Positions 8,019-17,617 of a stretch of 35,712 bases of DNA are shown piece by piece (position 1 is the stretch's first letter; every line of letters begins with the position of its first letter). A program made the position numbers and the translations under genes. Origin of the DNA: an uncultured Anaerolineae bacterium (GTDB taxonomy: Bacteria; Chloroflexota; Anaerolineae; Aggregatilineales; UBA2796); assembly GCA_938005675.1 (NCBI GenBank), contig CALKXH010000089.1, forward strand, positions 1 through 35,712, in the 5' to 3' direction. The notes beneath the pieces were generated by a model. That model saw only the letters and a list, made by a program, of their open reading frames with translations. It did no database searches and was not told the origin of the DNA.

Positions 8019-9011
8019 ATGAATCCGATTGTTATTGTCATCCTTGCCGTTGTGTTGGTGGCCATCTTGGTGGTCGTGGCGCTGAGTATGCGCTCGCGGC
8101 AGAGCGAAGAGATCGAGGAGCGGCTGGGCGTCTACGCCGAGTCGTCCTCGCTGATCAAGTTCTCGGAAGAGTTCGAGCGCGAGGAGCGCGAACGCGAAAA
8201 ACAACAGAAGAAAAACGCCCTCGTCGAGGTCGCTGATAGAGCCGTCGGCGATACCAAATGGGGCAAAGGTGCACGCGCTCAGCTGGCGCGCGCCGACCTC
8301 AAACTGACCGTCGGCGAGTACTTCGGGCTGCATATCGTCTCGGTGGCTGGGATGGCGTTCATCTCGCTCTTCTTGCTCTTCCCGATGCAGGCGGTGCCAG
8401 CCATCATCGCGGCGGGCGCAGGCTTCTTCCTGCCGCGCTTGTACGTCGCCCGCAAGCAAACGCAGCGCCTGAAAAAGTTCGAGCTGCAAATGCCCGACAT
8501 GCTGGGCATGTGGGTGAACTCCCTGCGGGCGGGCTACAGCGTCTTGCAGTCGCTGGAGGCGATTGCCCGCGAGATGCCCGATCCAACCAGCACCGAAATC
8601 CAGCGCGTGGTGCGCGAGGTGCAGCTGGGCATCCCGCTGGAACAGGCGCTCGATCACATGCTGGAGCGTATGCCCAGCGCCGAGCTGGACTTGTGCTTCA
8701 CGGCGGTCAACATCCAGCGCGAGGTGGGCGGTAACCTCGCTGAAATCCTTGAGGTGATCGGGCACACCATCCGCGAGCGCATCAAGCTCTTCGGCGAAAT
8801 CCGCGTGCTGACCGCCCAAGGGCGCATCACCGGCTGGTTGATCAGCGTCTTGCCGATCTTCTTGGGCATCGTCCTGTTCTTGATCAACCCGCGCTACATG
8901 AGCAATCTGTTCAGCAATCCGGGCTGCGGCTGGCCGATGCTGGCAGTCGGCGCCTTCATGATCGTCGCCGGCATGGCAGCCATTCAGCGTATCGTCTCGA
9001 TTGATATCTAG
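8019..9011 (+). CDS. tadB: Tad pilus inner-membrane platform protein TadB (type II secretion F domain)
   Basis: The protein has about 330 residues. An N-terminal membrane helix (about 3-24) is followed by a charged cytoplasmic stretch rich in Glu and Arg (about 30-75). A pair of membrane helices (near 105-150) comes next, then the T2SSF/GspF domain (about 160-290, with LPDML-like MPDMLGMWVNSLRAGYSVLQSLEAIAREM), and finally two C-terminal membrane helices. This is the TadB architecture; with TadC it forms the platform that couples CpaF to the growing pilus. ATG 8019 follows GGAGAG; an in-frame TTG three bases earlier is less likely. Confidence 0.9.
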   Translation: MNPIVIVILAVVLVAILVVVALSMRSRQSEEIEERLGVYAESSSLIKFSEEFEREEREREKQQKKNALVEVADRAVGDTKWGKGARAQLARADLKLTVGEYFGLHIVSVAGMAFISLFLLFPMQAVPAIIAAGAGFFLPRLYVARKQTQRLKKFELQMPDMLGMWVNSLRAGYSVLQSLEAIAREMPDPTSTEIQRVVREVQLGIPLEQALDHMLERMPSAELDLCFTAVNIQREVGGNLAEILEVIGHTIRERIKLFGEIRVLTAQGRITGWLISVLPIFLGIVLFLINPRYMSNLFSNPGCGWPMLAVGAFMIVAGMAAIQRIVSIDI

Positions 9012-9025
9012 CGGAGGGTCTGAGA

Positions 9026-9970
9026 ATGACACCAGAAACGGTTCAAACGATCGCCCTGATCGTGATCGGCTTGGGCGGCTTGGGCTTGCTGATCGGCTTG
9101 GTGTGGGTCGGTTTGCGCGAAAACAAGGGCGATCCTTTGCAGAATCGGCTCGCCGAATTCGTCGAACGCGAGATGCCCAAGTCCCTAGAAGAAGTCGAGT
9201 TGTCCATGGGCTTCAAGGAGCGCGTCCTGCTGCCGCTCTTCAAGGGCTTGGCAGATCGACTCAGCCGCCTGACGCCCGAAAGCCAGATCGAAGCCACCCG
9301 CCGCAAAATCGAGCTGGCGGGGCAAACTCACAAGATGGACCCGCGCACCTTCTTCGGCACGCGCATCATGCTGACGATCCTGCTGGGGCTGGGCGGCGCC
9401 TTCGTCGCTTTCAGCACCCTGCGGCTGGATACCCTCTCCGGCATCGGTCTGGCAGCTTTTCTGGCTTTCTTGGGCTACTACCTGCCCGAATCGCAGCTGA
9501 ACAGCAAGATCAAGAAACGTCAGGAGAACATCGTCAAGGCGCTGCCCGACGCACTCGACCTGCTGACCATCTGCGTGGAGGCGGGCTTGGGCTTCGATCA
9601 GGCGATGGGCAAGGTCTACGATAAGTGGGATAACGACCTTGCGCAGGCGTTCGGGCGCGTCATCCAAGAGATCGCCTATGGCAAGCTGCGCCGCGAGGCG
9701 CTGCGCGATATGGCTGCCAGCATGGATGTGCCCGACGTGACCAGCTTCACGGCTGCCATCATCCAAGCCGACCAGCTGGGCGTGAGCATCGGCAAAATTC
9801 TGCGCATCCAAGCCGACCAAATGCGCGTCAAGCGCCGCCAACGCGCTCAGGAGAAGGCACATCAAGCGCCCGTCAAGATGATGATCCCGATGGTCTTCTT
9901 GATCTTCCCGTCCATCTGGCTGGTGCTGCTTGGTCCATCCTTGATCATCATCCTGCAAGGCGGTCATTAA
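9026..9970 (+). CDS. tadC: Tad pilus inner-membrane platform protein TadC (type II secretion F domain)
   Basis: The 314-residue protein is paralogous in layout to TadB. It has an N-terminal membrane helix (about 7-29), a basic linker, two central helices (about 110-155) and a T2SSF domain (LPDALDLLTICVEAGLGFDQAMGKV, about 172-196). The C-terminal segment MMIPMVFLIFPSIWLVLLGPSL is the last membrane helix. GGAGGG precedes the ATG, which lies 14 bases after tadB. The cluster shows no secretin (CpaC), pilin (Flp) or prepilin peptidase (TadV). Lack of a secretin fits an organism without a conventional outer membrane, and the pilin and peptidase must be elsewhere. Confidence 0.9.
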   Translation: MTPETVQTIALIVIGLGGLGLLIGLVWVGLRENKGDPLQNRLAEFVEREMPKSLEEVELSMGFKERVLLPLFKGLADRLSRLTPESQIEATRRKIELAGQTHKMDPRTFFGTRIMLTILLGLGGAFVAFSTLRLDTLSGIGLAAFLAFLGYYLPESQLNSKIKKRQENIVKALPDALDLLTICVEAGLGFDQAMGKVYDKWDNDLAQAFGRVIQEIAYGKLRREALRDMAASMDVPDVTSFTAAIIQADQLGVSIGKILRIQADQMRVKRRQRAQEKAHQAPVKMMIPMVFLIFPSIWLVLLGPSLIIILQGGH

Positions 9971-10663
9971 TTGACTCCTTTGCCTCGCTCGGCGCGATTG
10001 CCCGCCCGCACGGCGGGCAATTTGTTAGAGGCGCTCTGGCAGAGCGCGCTGGAGTTCCTCTTCCCGCCGCACTGCCTCGCCTGTGGCAGAATAGGCAGTC
10101 ACTACTGCCCGCACTGCCTCGCCCAGCTGCCTTTTCCGCCCATCAACCACGCGCTGGGCGAGGCATTAACCCTGCACATTGCCGCGGCGCCCTTCGAGGG
10201 CGCCCTGCGCGACGCCATTCACGCCCTCAAGTACAAAGGCGTGCGCGCGTTAGCGCCGATCTTGGCGGAGCGCCTCGCCCAAGCCCTCGCCCAGAGCGAC
10301 TTCGAGGCTCAGGCGATTGTAGCGCTGCCCTTGCACGCCGAACGCCTAGCCCAGCGCGGCTACAATCAGGCTGAGCTGCTGGCGCGGGCGCTCGCCGCGC
10401 GCTTGCAGCTGCCCCACCTGCCCGATGCCGCTCAGCGCATCCGCCCGACCGCCCCGCAAGTCGGCTTGAACCGCCAAGAGCGGGCTGCCAACGTCGCCAA
10501 CGCCTTTCGCGCCGATCCTGAGCGCGTGCGCGGCTTGCGCCTGCTCCTCGTCGACGACGTGATCACCACCGGCGCGACCATGCTCGCCTGCGCCGAGGCG
10601 CTGCGCAGCGCGGGCGCAAGCGCAATCTGCGGCCTGAGCGTGGGCGTCGCCCTGTTACACTAG
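9971..10663 (+). CDS. comF: ComF family protein (zinc finger plus phosphoribosyltransferase fold)
   Basis: The 230-residue protein has an N-terminal four-cysteine zinc finger (C35, C38, C46, C49; CLACG...CPHC). A phosphoribosyltransferase domain follows, with the [13 protein letters not shown] motif (about 130-142), the [17 protein letters not shown] motif (about 163-179) and the PRPP-binding loop [13 protein letters not shown] (191-203). ComF proteins assist natural transformation, apparently by handling incoming single-stranded DNA, although their reaction is unsettled. The TTG start directly follows the tadC stop, which implies translational coupling. No other start keeps the conserved FPPHCLACG segment in a better context. 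Its position behind Tad genes hints at a pilus-competence link (inference). Confidence 0.85.
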   Translation: MTPLPRSARLPARTAGNLLEALWQSALEFLFPPHCLACGRIGSHYCPHCLAQLPFPPINHALGEALTLHIAAAPFEGALRDAIHALKYKGVRALAPILAERLAQALAQSDFEAQAIVALPLHAERLAQRGYNQAELLARALAARLQLPHLPDAAQRIRPTAPQVGLNRQERAANVANAFRADPERVRGLRLLLVDDVITTGATMLACAEALRSAGASAICGLSVGVALLH

Positions 10664-10694
10664 ACCCTCATATCATCACGAAGGACTCACAGCT

Positions 10695-11720
10695 ATGCCA
10701 CAACGTATGGCGCTCTACATGCAGGATAAGCACAGCATCCCCTACGAACTGGACATGGCGCGCTACGCCGAAGAGCGCGGCTTCGCTGAGATTTGGCAGG
10801 CTGATACCCGCCTCGCCCGCGATTGCGTCGTGCTGATGAGCGCTTTCGCCGCCCAGACTCGCCGCTTGCGCATCGGGTCGGGCGTGCTGCCCATCTGGAC
10901 GCGCAACCCCGCCGTGATCGCCGCCACTTTCAGCACCCTCTGGGAGCTGGCGGGCAAGGCTCCCGACGGGCGCGGGCGGATCATGCTCGGCTTGGGCGCG
11001 TGGTGGGAGCCCATCGCCAGCCGCGTCGGGGTGCGGCGCGAGCGCCCCCTTGAGGCGATGCGCGAGTACGTCGAGGCAATCCGCGCCCTCTTCACCATGC
11101 AAGAGGTCACCTATCAAGGGCAGTTCGTCCACCTCGACCGCGTCAAGCTGGATGTGGCTTTCGGCGACGCCTCCCCGCGCGATATCCCGATCTACATCGG
11201 GGCGACCGGTCCGCGCATGTTGGAGCTGGCGGGCGAGCTGTGCGATGGCGTGGTGCTGAATTACGTCGTCTCAGTTGAGTACATCCGCGAGGCGATTGCG
11301 CTGGTGGAACAAGGCGCTCGTCGGGCGGGGCGGACGCTCGCCCAGATCGACCGTCCTGAGCTGATCGTCTGTTGCCTCTCCGACGAAGACCCCGCCGCCG
11401 CCATGCGCGAGGGCAAGAAGCTGATCGCCTACTACCTCGGCACCGAGCCACACATCATGAAGGCGAGCAAGGTCGATGAAGACTTGATCCGCCGCGTGCA
11501 GCAGATCGTCGGCTGGCCCGCCACCGAAGCCGATTACGCCCGCGCCGCCCAGATCATCCCCGACTCGGTCGTGCGCGACTTGATGGCAGTCGGCACGAGC
11601 GAGGAATGCCGCGCCAAAGTCAAGGAGTACATCGAGGCGGGCGTGACTTGCCCGATCCTCTATCCGATGATGGACGATATCAAGGCGGTCGTCGATGCCT
11701 TCGCCGACTGGACGCCCTAG
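10695..11720 (+). CDS. LLM-class flavin/F420-dependent oxidoreductase
   Basis: The 341-residue protein is a bacterial luciferase-like monooxygenase-fold enzyme (TIM barrel). Its sequence style is close to F420-dependent methylenetetrahydromethanopterin reductase relatives. Visible features are the N-terminal [26 protein letters not shown] segment (about 15-40), [22 protein letters not shown] (about 55-77), the [13 protein letters not shown] strand-loop, and [28 protein letters not shown] (about 164-191). The cofactor (F420 or FMN) and substrate cannot be assigned from sequence alone. GAAGGA precedes the ATG. A hairpin just after the stop suggests the transcript ends here. Confidence 0.85.
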   Translation: MPQRMALYMQDKHSIPYELDMARYAEERGFAEIWQADTRLARDCVVLMSAFAAQTRRLRIGSGVLPIWTRNPAVIAATFSTLWELAGKAPDGRGRIMLGLGAWWEPIASRVGVRRERPLEAMREYVEAIRALFTMQEVTYQGQFVHLDRVKLDVAFGDASPRDIPIYIGATGPRMLELAGELCDGVVLNYVVSVEYIREAIALVEQGARRAGRTLAQIDRPELIVCCLSDEDPAAAMREGKKLIAYYLGTEPHIMKASKVDEDLIRRVQQIVGWPATEADYARAAQIIPDSVVRDLMAVGTSEECRAKVKEYIEAGVTCPILYPMMDDIKAVVDAFADWTP

Positions 11721-11748
11721 CCGCCTAAAAATTGGGCGTTTGAGGCGG
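11721..11748 (+). terminator. probable hairpin terminator after the LLM oxidoreductase
   Basis: CCGCCTAAAA (11721-11730) pairs with TTTGAGGCGG (11739-11748) around an 8-base loop, with one internal mismatch, and is followed by the moderately T-rich TATTTACG. It starts immediately after the stop codon. Confidence 0.5.
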
Positions 11749-11764
11749 TATTTACGAATTTCTG

Positions 11765-11793
11765 TTACAAGAGCTGCGCCTTTGTGCTATAGT
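11765..11793 (+). promoter_or_regulatory. promoter of the SPFH gene
   Basis: TTACAA (11765-11770) and TATAGT (11788-11793) are separated by 17 bases, about 57 bases before the ATG. Placed right after a terminator-like hairpin, this marks the start of a new transcription unit. Confidence 0.6.
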
Positions 11794-11850
11794 CTATACA
11801 ACTTGCACAACCCATAGGGGCAAATTCACTCCATGTGACGGAGGTTCAAG

Positions 11851-12969
11851 ATGACTTTGAATTCGATTCTGGGCTTTCTCTCGCTGGCGGGCTGGCTGGC
11901 AGTCCTCGCAGGCGTGGGCATCGCCATCAGCAACGCCGCTCAGAACCGTCCCACGCGCGGCGGCATCGCCTTGGCGGGCATCGGCTTGCTGGCGGGCGTG
12001 ATTTTCTTCCTCGCCAGCGCCGGCTTGGTCACGGTCGGCGCGACTCAGGTCGCTGTGGTCTTCCAAGCCATCGGCGGCGACCCGGAAGAGGGCAATCTGT
12101 GGAAGACGCCGCTCGGACCGGGCGTTCACATCATCCTGCCCATCATCAACGAGCCGATCCTCTACCCAACCGTCGTGCAGACCTACACCATGTCCCGCGT
12201 GACGGATGAGGGGCAGGTGCGCCGCGCCGATGCGGTCGAGGCGCGCACCCGCGACGGTCAGCAGGTGCTGATCGACGTCTCGGTGCTGTATCGCATCGAT
12301 CCGAGCCTCGCCAACACCCTCCATCGCAAGTGGCAGAACCGCTACGAGAACGACTTCGTGCGCCCGACGGTGCGCTCCGCCATCCGCGAGCAGGTGGCCA
12401 GCTATAGCGTCAACGATCTCTACGGCGGCACCAGCCTGATCACCACCACCGATGAGAGCGGTCAATCGCGCACCGAGCAAGCCATCTCCCGCCTGCCGGA
12501 GCTGCAGCGCAACCTGAACCGCGATCTGCGCCCGGTCTTCGCTGAGAACGGGCTGTTCCTGCAGGAGCTGCTCATCCGCGAGATCACCTTCAGCGAGGAA
12601 TTCATCCGCGCCGTGGAGCAGAAGCAGGTCGCCGAGCAGCAGGCGGAGCAAGCCAAGCAAGAGGCAGCCCGCGCCCGTACGCTGGCTGAGGGCGAGGCGA
12701 ACGCCCTGCGCGAGCGCGCCGCCGGCGAGGCGCAAGCTCTGCGCACCCGCGCTGAGGGCGAGGCAGCCGCCATCATCGCCCGCGCTGAGGCTGAGGCGAA
12801 GGCATTGGCGCTGATCAACGCCGAGCTGAGCAAGAATCCGATGCTGCTGCAGTGGCGCTACATCGAGCAGATCGCGCCCAACATCAGCATGATCCTGCTG
12901 CCCAGCAACGCGCCCTTCCTCTTCGATATCGAGCAGCTGATGCAGCAAGCCGGCGCTGCACGCCGTTAA
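11851..12969 (+). CDS. SPFH/band 7 (prohibitin-like) membrane protein
   Basis: The protein has 372 residues. Two N-terminal membrane segments (about 7-29 and 35-58) are followed by an SPFH/band 7 domain (about 60-245) with the VTVGATQVAVVF and GPGVHIILPIINEPILYPTVVQTYTM signatures. A long alanine/glutamate-rich coiled coil (about 245-325) repeats AEGEA-type heptads. The C-terminus is hydrophobic (ISMILLPSNAPFLFDIEQL). Members form large ring- or cage-like oligomers at membrane microdomains and often associate with proteases or surface systems. No NfeD partner or FtsH gene is adjacent, so the local partner is unknown. GGAGG precedes the ATG. Confidence 0.9.
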   Translation: MTLNSILGFLSLAGWLAVLAGVGIAISNAAQNRPTRGGIALAGIGLLAGVIFFLASAGLVTVGATQVAVVFQAIGGDPEEGNLWKTPLGPGVHIILPIINEPILYPTVVQTYTMSRVTDEGQVRRADAVEARTRDGQQVLIDVSVLYRIDPSLANTLHRKWQNRYENDFVRPTVRSAIREQVASYSVNDLYGGTSLITTTDESGQSRTEQAISRLPELQRNLNRDLRPVFAENGLFLQELLIREITFSEEFIRAVEQKQVAEQQAEQAKQEAARARTLAEGEANALRERAAGEAQALRTRAEGEAAAIIARAEAEAKALALINAELSKNPMLLQWRYIEQIAPNISMILLPSNAPFLFDIEQLMQQAGAARR

Positions 12970-12978
12970 ACCTCACCG

Positions 12979-13010
12979 CTCGCCCTGCGGGAGCCTTCCC
13001 GCAGGGCGAG
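12979..13010 (+). terminator. perfect 14-bp hairpin between SPFH gene and next gene
   Basis: CTCGCCCTGCGGGA (12979-12992) and TCCCGCAGGGCGAG (12997-13010) are exact inverted repeats around the tetraloop GCCT. The element follows the SPFH stop by 9 bases. The downstream sequence TTCCCCTC is only weakly T-rich, so it may attenuate or protect mRNA ends rather than terminate fully. Confidence 0.6.
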
Positions 13011-13028
13011 TTCCCCTCGGAGCGCGCC

Positions 13029-13367
13029 ATGAAATTCTTCCGCAAGCTCGCCCAGATGCTCAGCGGCACGCCCGCCGCCGCCGCACAAGGCGATATCGGC
13101 ATGTACTACTACGTCAGGGTGCAGCGCAGCGGCGAGGTGCTGCGCATCCGCATCAACCCCAATAACGACCTCTCGCTGACCGACGACGAGAGCGGCTACT
13201 TCGTGCGCAAAGTCGCCGTCGGCACGCGCAGCTTCGAGCGCGTTGAGCTGGCGATCACCTACGATAAGAATCGCACTGTCACGCACGTCGAGGTGCAGGG
13301 CGGCACGCTAGTCGATCAAGCCGCTTACGAAGCCGATCAGGCTGCGCACAAGCCGCCCAACAGCTAA
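13029..13367 (+). CDS. small conserved-looking protein of unknown function
   Basis: I do not recognise a family. The 112-residue product begins [13 protein letters not shown] and has a beta-rich-looking middle: [25 protein letters not shown], an acidic [10 protein letters not shown] stretch, then [29 protein letters not shown]. It ends with a polar alanine/aspartate tail. No signal peptide, membrane segment or cysteine pair is present. ATG 13029 is preferred over longer readings, which would run through the hairpin and the SPFH gene; CGGAGCG lies upstream. Its stop overlaps the carB stop by a few bases, tail to tail. It may be read through from the SPFH promoter. Confidence 0.7.
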   Translation: MKFFRKLAQMLSGTPAAAAQGDIGMYYYVRVQRSGEVLRIRINPNNDLSLTDDESGYFVRKVAVGTRSFERVELAITYDKNRTVTHVEVQGGTLVDQAAYEADQAAHKPPNS

Positions 13368-16300
13368 CGTCCGTTGGCGCGGTAGTGCGCCTGCAGACTG
13401 CGCACGCGCAGCGGCTTGCGGCAGAGCGCCTGAATGCCCTGCACGGTCGCTTGCGCCGCCGAGAGCGTCGTCACGATTGGCACGCGGTATTTCGCCGCCG
13501 CGTTGCGGATGAAACGCCCGTCATCGTGGGCTTGCCCGCCCAGCGAGGTGTTGATGACCAGCTGAATCGCCCCGTCGCGCAGGGCATCGAGGATGGCGGT
13601 GCTGCCCTCGCTGACTTTGGCGATGGGCGTGACGGGCAAGCCGACGTTGCTCAAAAAGCGCGCCGTGCCAGCTGTGGCGATCAGCTTGAAGCCCATGTTG
13701 TGCAAGTCGCGCGCGATCTTGGCTGCCGCGCTCTTATCGAAGTCGTTGACCGTGATCAGCACGCTGCCGCTCAGCGGCAACGCCATATCCGCCGCGCTCT
13801 GCGACTTGGCGAAGGCGTGCCCGAAGGTGGAGGCGTGTCCCATCACCTCGCCGGTGCTGCGCATCTCCGGTCCGAGCCGCGCCTCGCTATCGGGCAGCTT
13901 GCGGAAGGGCAAGACCGCCTCCTTGACGAAGAAACCGTCCACTTTCGGCTCTTGGGTGAAGCCGATCTCGCGCAGGCTGCGCCCGACGGCGATCTGGGCG
14001 GCGTGGCGGGCTAACGGCACGCCCGTCGCCTTGCTGACGAAAGGCGTGGTGCGGCTGGCGCGCGGATTGACCTCCAGCACGTAGACCACGTCGTTCTTGA
14101 TGGCGAATTGGATGTTGAACAGGCCCTTCACGCCCAGCGCCAAGCCGATGCGCTCGGTGTACTCGCGGATTTGATCGAGGTAGTAGTAGCTGATCTTATA
14201 GGGCGGCAAGACGCACGCCGAGTCGCCGCTGTGGATGCCCGCCTCCTCGATGTGCTGCATGATGCCGCCGATGGTGACGCGCTCGCCGTCGCACAGGGCG
14301 TCCACGTCGACCTCGAAGGCGTCGTCGAGGAATTGATCGATCAGCACGGCTTGCCCATCCCAGGCGATGTCGCCCGTCTGCAGCAGGGCGGCGAGCTGCT
14401 CGCGGCTGAAGCAGATCGCCATGCCGCGCCCGCCCAGCACGTAGCTCGGACGCACCAGCACCGGATAGCCGATCTGCTCGGCGGCGGCGAAGAGCGCCTC
14501 GGGCGAGCGGGCGATGCGCCCCTCCGGCTGCGGGATGTCCAGCTGGCGCATGAATTGATTGAAGCGCTCCCGATCCTCCGCCGTCTCAATCGCCTCGATG
14601 GGCGTGCCTATGAGCGGCACGCCCGCATCTGCCAGCTGGCGGGCGATGTTCAGCGGGGTCTGCCCGCCGAACTGCACCAAGACCCCTTGCGGGCGCTCGG
14701 TCTCGATCACGTTCAGGACGTGCTCAAGGGTCAGCGGCTCGAAGTACAGCCGATCCGCCGTGTCGTAGTCCGTGCTGACCGTCTCAGGGTTGTTGTTGAT
14801 CATGATGGTCTCGTAGCCCATCTCTCTGAGGGCGTAGCAGGCGTGAACGCAGCAATAATCGAACTCGATGCCCTGCCCGATGCGGTTCGGACCGCCGCCC
14901 AAGATGGCGATCTTGGGGCGTTCGGTCGGCTGCGCCTCGCAATCGCGCTCGTAGGTGCTGTAGAGGTAGGGCGTGTACGCCTCGAACTCGGCGGCGCAGG
15001 TATCGACGCGATAGAAGTTGGCGCGGACGCCCGCCGCTTGGCGCTCGGCGCGGATCGCCGCCTCCGACGTCCCGATCAGCTTCGCCAGCAGCCGATCGCT
15101 GAAGCCGAGCTGCTTCCAATGCCGCCAGTGGCGCTCGCCGCGCGCGTATTGCGCCTGAATCGCGTTGGCTTGCTGGGCCAGGAGCGCCATTTGGCGCACG
15201 AACCAGGCATCGTAGCCCGTCAGGCGGCAAATCTCCGCCTCAGGCGCGCCGCGCCGCAAGAGCGCCGCCACCTGATACAAGCGTTGCGCCGTCGGGGTGG
15301 CGATCTGCTCCAGCGGCACAGCGTAGTGCGGATTGTCGGCTTGATCGCCGAAGCCGAACAGCCCGATATCGAGGCTGGCAATCGCCTTTTGGAGCGCCTC
15401 CGGGAAGGTGCGCCCGATCGCCATCACCTCGCCGACCGCCTTCATCTGCGGACCGAGCGTCGGGTCGGTGCCGCGGAATTTCTCGAAGTTCCAGCGCGGT
15501 ATCTTGACCACGACGTAATCCAGCGACGGCTCGAAGCTGGCTTTGGTCTTGCGGGTGATGTCGTTGGGAATCTCGTCGAGCGTGTAGCCGACGGCGACCA
15601 GCGCCGCGATCTTGGCGATGGGGAAGCCCGTCGCCTTGCTCGCCAACGCCGACGAGCGCGAGACGCGCGGATTCATCTCAATGACGACCACCTCGCCGTC
15701 TTCGGGGCGGACGGCGAACTGAATGTTTGCGCCGCCCGTCTCCAAGCCGACCCGCCGAATGATCAGCTTCGCCATATCGCGCAGGCGCTGCACCTCGCGG
15801 TCGGTCAGGGTCTGGATGGGCGCGACCGTGATCGAGTCGCCGGTGTGGACGCCCATCGGATCGAGGTTCTCAATGCCGCAGACCACCACGAAGTTATCGC
15901 GCTTATCGCGCATGATCTCCAGCTCGTACTCTTTCCAGCCCAGCACGGATTGATCGATCAGGACTTGATGGATGGGCGACTCGTTCAAGCCGTGCGCGGC
16001 GAGGGCGCGCAGCGCAGCGGCGTCATGGGCGATGCCGCCGCCCGTGCCGCCTAAAGTGAACGAGGCGCGCACCAAGACGGGATAGCCGATCCGCTCAGCC
16101 ACTGCGAGCGCCTCCTCAACGCTCGTCACGGTCTGGCTGAGGGGCATCTTCATGCCGATCTCCGCCATGGCGTCGCGGAAGCGCTGCCGATCCTCAGCCA
16201 GCTCAATCGCTTCAGCCGTCGCGCCGATCAGCTCGACGTTGTGAGCGGCGAGCGTGCCGTCTTTGTGCAACGCCATCGCCAAGTTCAGCGCCGTCTGCCC

Positions 16301-16573
16301 GCCCATGGTCGGCAGGAGGGCGTCGGGGCGCTCCTGCTGGATGACCATGCGCAGCACTTCGGGCGTGAGCGGCTCGATGTAGGTGGCGTCGGCAAATTCG
16401 GGGTCGGTCATGATGGTGGCGGGGTTGCTGTTGATCAGCACCACGCGGTAGCCTTCGCGGCGGAGGGCTTTGCAGGCTTGAGTGCCGCTGTAATCGAACT
16501 CGCAGCCCTGCCCGATCACAATCGGACCGCTGCCGATGATCAAGATCGTGTGAAGATCAGTACGTTTGGGCAT
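13364..16573 (-). CDS. carB: carbamoyl-phosphate synthase large subunit
   Basis: The 1069-residue protein is full length for the family. It makes carbamoyl phosphate from bicarbonate, ATP and ammonia delivered by CarA, feeding pyrimidine and arginine synthesis. Two homologous halves are clear, each opening with the pattern [17 protein letters not shown] or [17 protein letters not shown] and each carrying an ATP-grasp domain ([10 protein letters not shown] in the first, [10 protein letters not shown] in the second). The C-terminal 130 residues (from about [21 protein letters not shown]) form the MGS-like allosteric domain. GGGGAA precedes the ATG. carA is not in the window. A TATAAT element just upstream suggests its own promoter. 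Confidence 0.97.
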   Translation of the reverse strand: MPKRTDLHTILIIGSGPIVIGQGCEFDYSGTQACKALRREGYRVVLINSNPATIMTDPEFADATYIEPLTPEVLRMVIQQERPDALLPTMGGQTALNLAMALHKDGTLAAHNVELIGATAEAIELAEDRQRFRDAMAEIGMKMPLSQTVTSVEEALAVAERIGYPVLVRASFTLGGTGGGIAHDAAALRALAAHGLNESPIHQVLIDQSVLGWKEYELEIMRDKRDNFVVVCGIENLDPMGVHTGDSITVAPIQTLTDREVQRLRDMAKLIIRRVGLETGGANIQFAVRPEDGEVVVIEMNPRVSRSSALASKATGFPIAKIAALVAVGYTLDEIPNDITRKTKASFEPSLDYVVVKIPRWNFEKFRGTDPTLGPQMKAVGEVMAIGRTFPEALQKAIASLDIGLFGFGDQADNPHYAVPLEQIATPTAQRLYQVAALLRRGAPEAEICRLTGYDAWFVRQMALLAQQANAIQAQYARGERHWRHWKQLGFSDRLLAKLIGTSEAAIRAERQAAGVRANFYRVDTCAAEFEAYTPYLYSTYERDCEAQPTERPKIAILGGGPNRIGQGIEFDYCCVHACYALREMGYETIMINNNPETVSTDYDTADRLYFEPLTLEHVLNVIETERPQGVLVQFGGQTPLNIARQLADAGVPLIGTPIEAIETAEDRERFNQFMRQLDIPQPEGRIARSPEALFAAAEQIGYPVLVRPSYVLGGRGMAICFSREQLAALLQTGDIAWDGQAVLIDQFLDDAFEVDVDALCDGERVTIGGIMQHIEEAGIHSGDSACVLPPYKISYYYLDQIREYTERIGLALGVKGLFNIQFAIKNDVVYVLEVNPRASRTTPFVSKATGVPLARHAAQIAVGRSLREIGFTQEPKVDGFFVKEAVLPFRKLPDSEARLGPEMRSTGEVMGHASTFGHAFAKSQSAADMALPLSGSVLITVNDFDKSAAAKIARDLHNMGFKLIATAGTARFLSNVGLPVTPIAKVSEGSTAILDALRDGAIQLVINTSLGGQAHDDGRFIRNAAAKYRVPIVTTLSAAQATVQGIQALCRKPLRVRSLQAHYRANGR

Positions 16574-16614
16574 GTTCCCCGTTGCGCGATCTGGAAGTTA
16601 GCTCACAAGGCGCG

Positions 16615-16643
16615 ATTATAGCGCGGCGCCTAGCGCGGGCGAA
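16615..16643 (-). promoter_or_regulatory. possible carB promoter
   Basis: On the minus strand a perfect TATAAT (16620 to 16615) lies about 40 bases before the carB ATG. A poor -35 (TTCGCC, 16643 to 16638) sits at 17-base spacing inside the end of the preceding gene. This would allow carB to be expressed apart from the operon upstream. Confidence 0.4.
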
Positions 16644-17616
16644 AGCGATAGATGTACCCCTCGGCAAGGGCTGTGTAGAGCCAGCCGTTGGCGTCGGTGG
16701 CGAGGCTCATCAGCTGCAGCGGATGAAAGGAGAGCCTCCGCAGCGCCAAGTTCTCGGCATCCCAGCCGAAGTAGCTGGGGATGACTTGCTGCTGGGCGCT
16801 CGGCTGGGCGGGATTGAGCCAGTAGACGGCGTAGCCGCTGATGCGCGTCGCGTTCCACGAGCCGCTCAGCGCCACGAATACGCCGCCGCGCCACTGCGCC
16901 ATGCTCGCCGAGTCGTAGTGCAGGATGCCGCGCGGCGCGCTGTGCGACGGCAGCTCGGCGAGGCGCCTCAGAGCGCCCTCGCGCAGGCTGTAGAGGGCGC
17001 TCTCCGCCTCGTCGGCGAGGATCAGCCCGTCATCCGCCCACGCGAAGCCGAACAAACGGCGCAAACCCGTCGTCTCAAGGCGCGGATCGCTCCCGTCGCG
17101 CTCAAGGCTGAGCAAAGCGGCGCCATCGGCGGCGTTGCGCGCGGCGTAAAGCCTGCCATCGGCGCCGAGGTGCAGCTCGCCGTACCAGCGCGCGCTCGGA
17201 TCGCGGTAGATCGGCTGCGCTGAGCCGTCGCGCCTCAGGCGGAAGAGGCTCTGCTCAGCGGCGACGTAGAAGACGTCCTCGTCGGCGGCGTAGGCGATGC
17301 CGAAAGGCGCCTCAGGCAGCGCGCCGACCAGCTCAGGCGCGCCGAAGAAGCCCTCGCCATCGGGCGGCAGGCGATAGACGGCTCGCCGCGCGGGGCTGGT
17401 GAAGTACAGCGCGCCCTCCGCCGTGAAGACGAGGCTGCTCAGAGCGGCGAGGTCGCCCGCCGCCTCGAAATCTTCCAAAATCATCTCAGGGCACAGCCCC
17501 ACGTCGGGGACGTAGGGCAAGTCGTGGCGATCTTGGCAGGGCGGCGCGCTCTGCGCGGCGGCGGGCGCGCCGATCAGCCACACGGCGAGGCTCAGCAGCA
17601 GCAACAGGGCGCGCAT
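16630..17616 (-). CDS. secreted beta-propeller protein (NHL / sugar-dehydrogenase-like)
   Basis: The 328-residue protein has a cleavable-looking signal peptide (MRALLLLLSLAVWLIGAPAAAQS, about 1-22). A chain of short repeats follows, of the type LVFTAEGALYFTS, PFGIAYAADEDVFYVAAE, LHLGADGRLYAARN, FGFAWADDGLILADEA and SLATDANGWLYTAL. This is typical of a six-bladed propeller as in NHL, SMP-30 or soluble glucose/sorbosone dehydrogenases. The segment near 228-255 (APRGILHYDSAS ... GGVFVALSGSWNATRISGY) resembles the PQQ-dependent sugar-dehydrogenase group, but cofactor residues cannot be confirmed. It starts one base after the upstream gpgS stop, so it is the third gene of that operon. Confidence 0.7.
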   Translation of the reverse strand: MRALLLLLSLAVWLIGAPAAAQSAPPCQDRHDLPYVPDVGLCPEMILEDFEAAGDLAALSSLVFTAEGALYFTSPARRAVYRLPPDGEGFFGAPELVGALPEAPFGIAYAADEDVFYVAAEQSLFRLRRDGSAQPIYRDPSARWYGELHLGADGRLYAARNAADGAALLSLERDGSDPRLETTGLRRLFGFAWADDGLILADEAESALYSLREGALRRLAELPSHSAPRGILHYDSASMAQWRGGVFVALSGSWNATRISGYAVYWLNPAQPSAQQQVIPSYFGWDAENLALRRLSFHPLQLMSLATDANGWLYTALAEGYIYRFRPR

Positions 17617-17617
17617 C

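Noticed and set aside
7977-9032. Long minus-strand reading frame of 351 codons opposite tadB.
   Set aside because: It is antisense to a clear TadB gene; composition is His/Asp/Gln-rich in the manner of antisense GC-rich DNA and matches no family.
14108-16054. 648-codon plus-strand reading frame opposite carB.
   Set aside because: It is an antisense shadow of carB with Arg/Leu/Asp-rich composition, no ribosome site and no recognisable motif.
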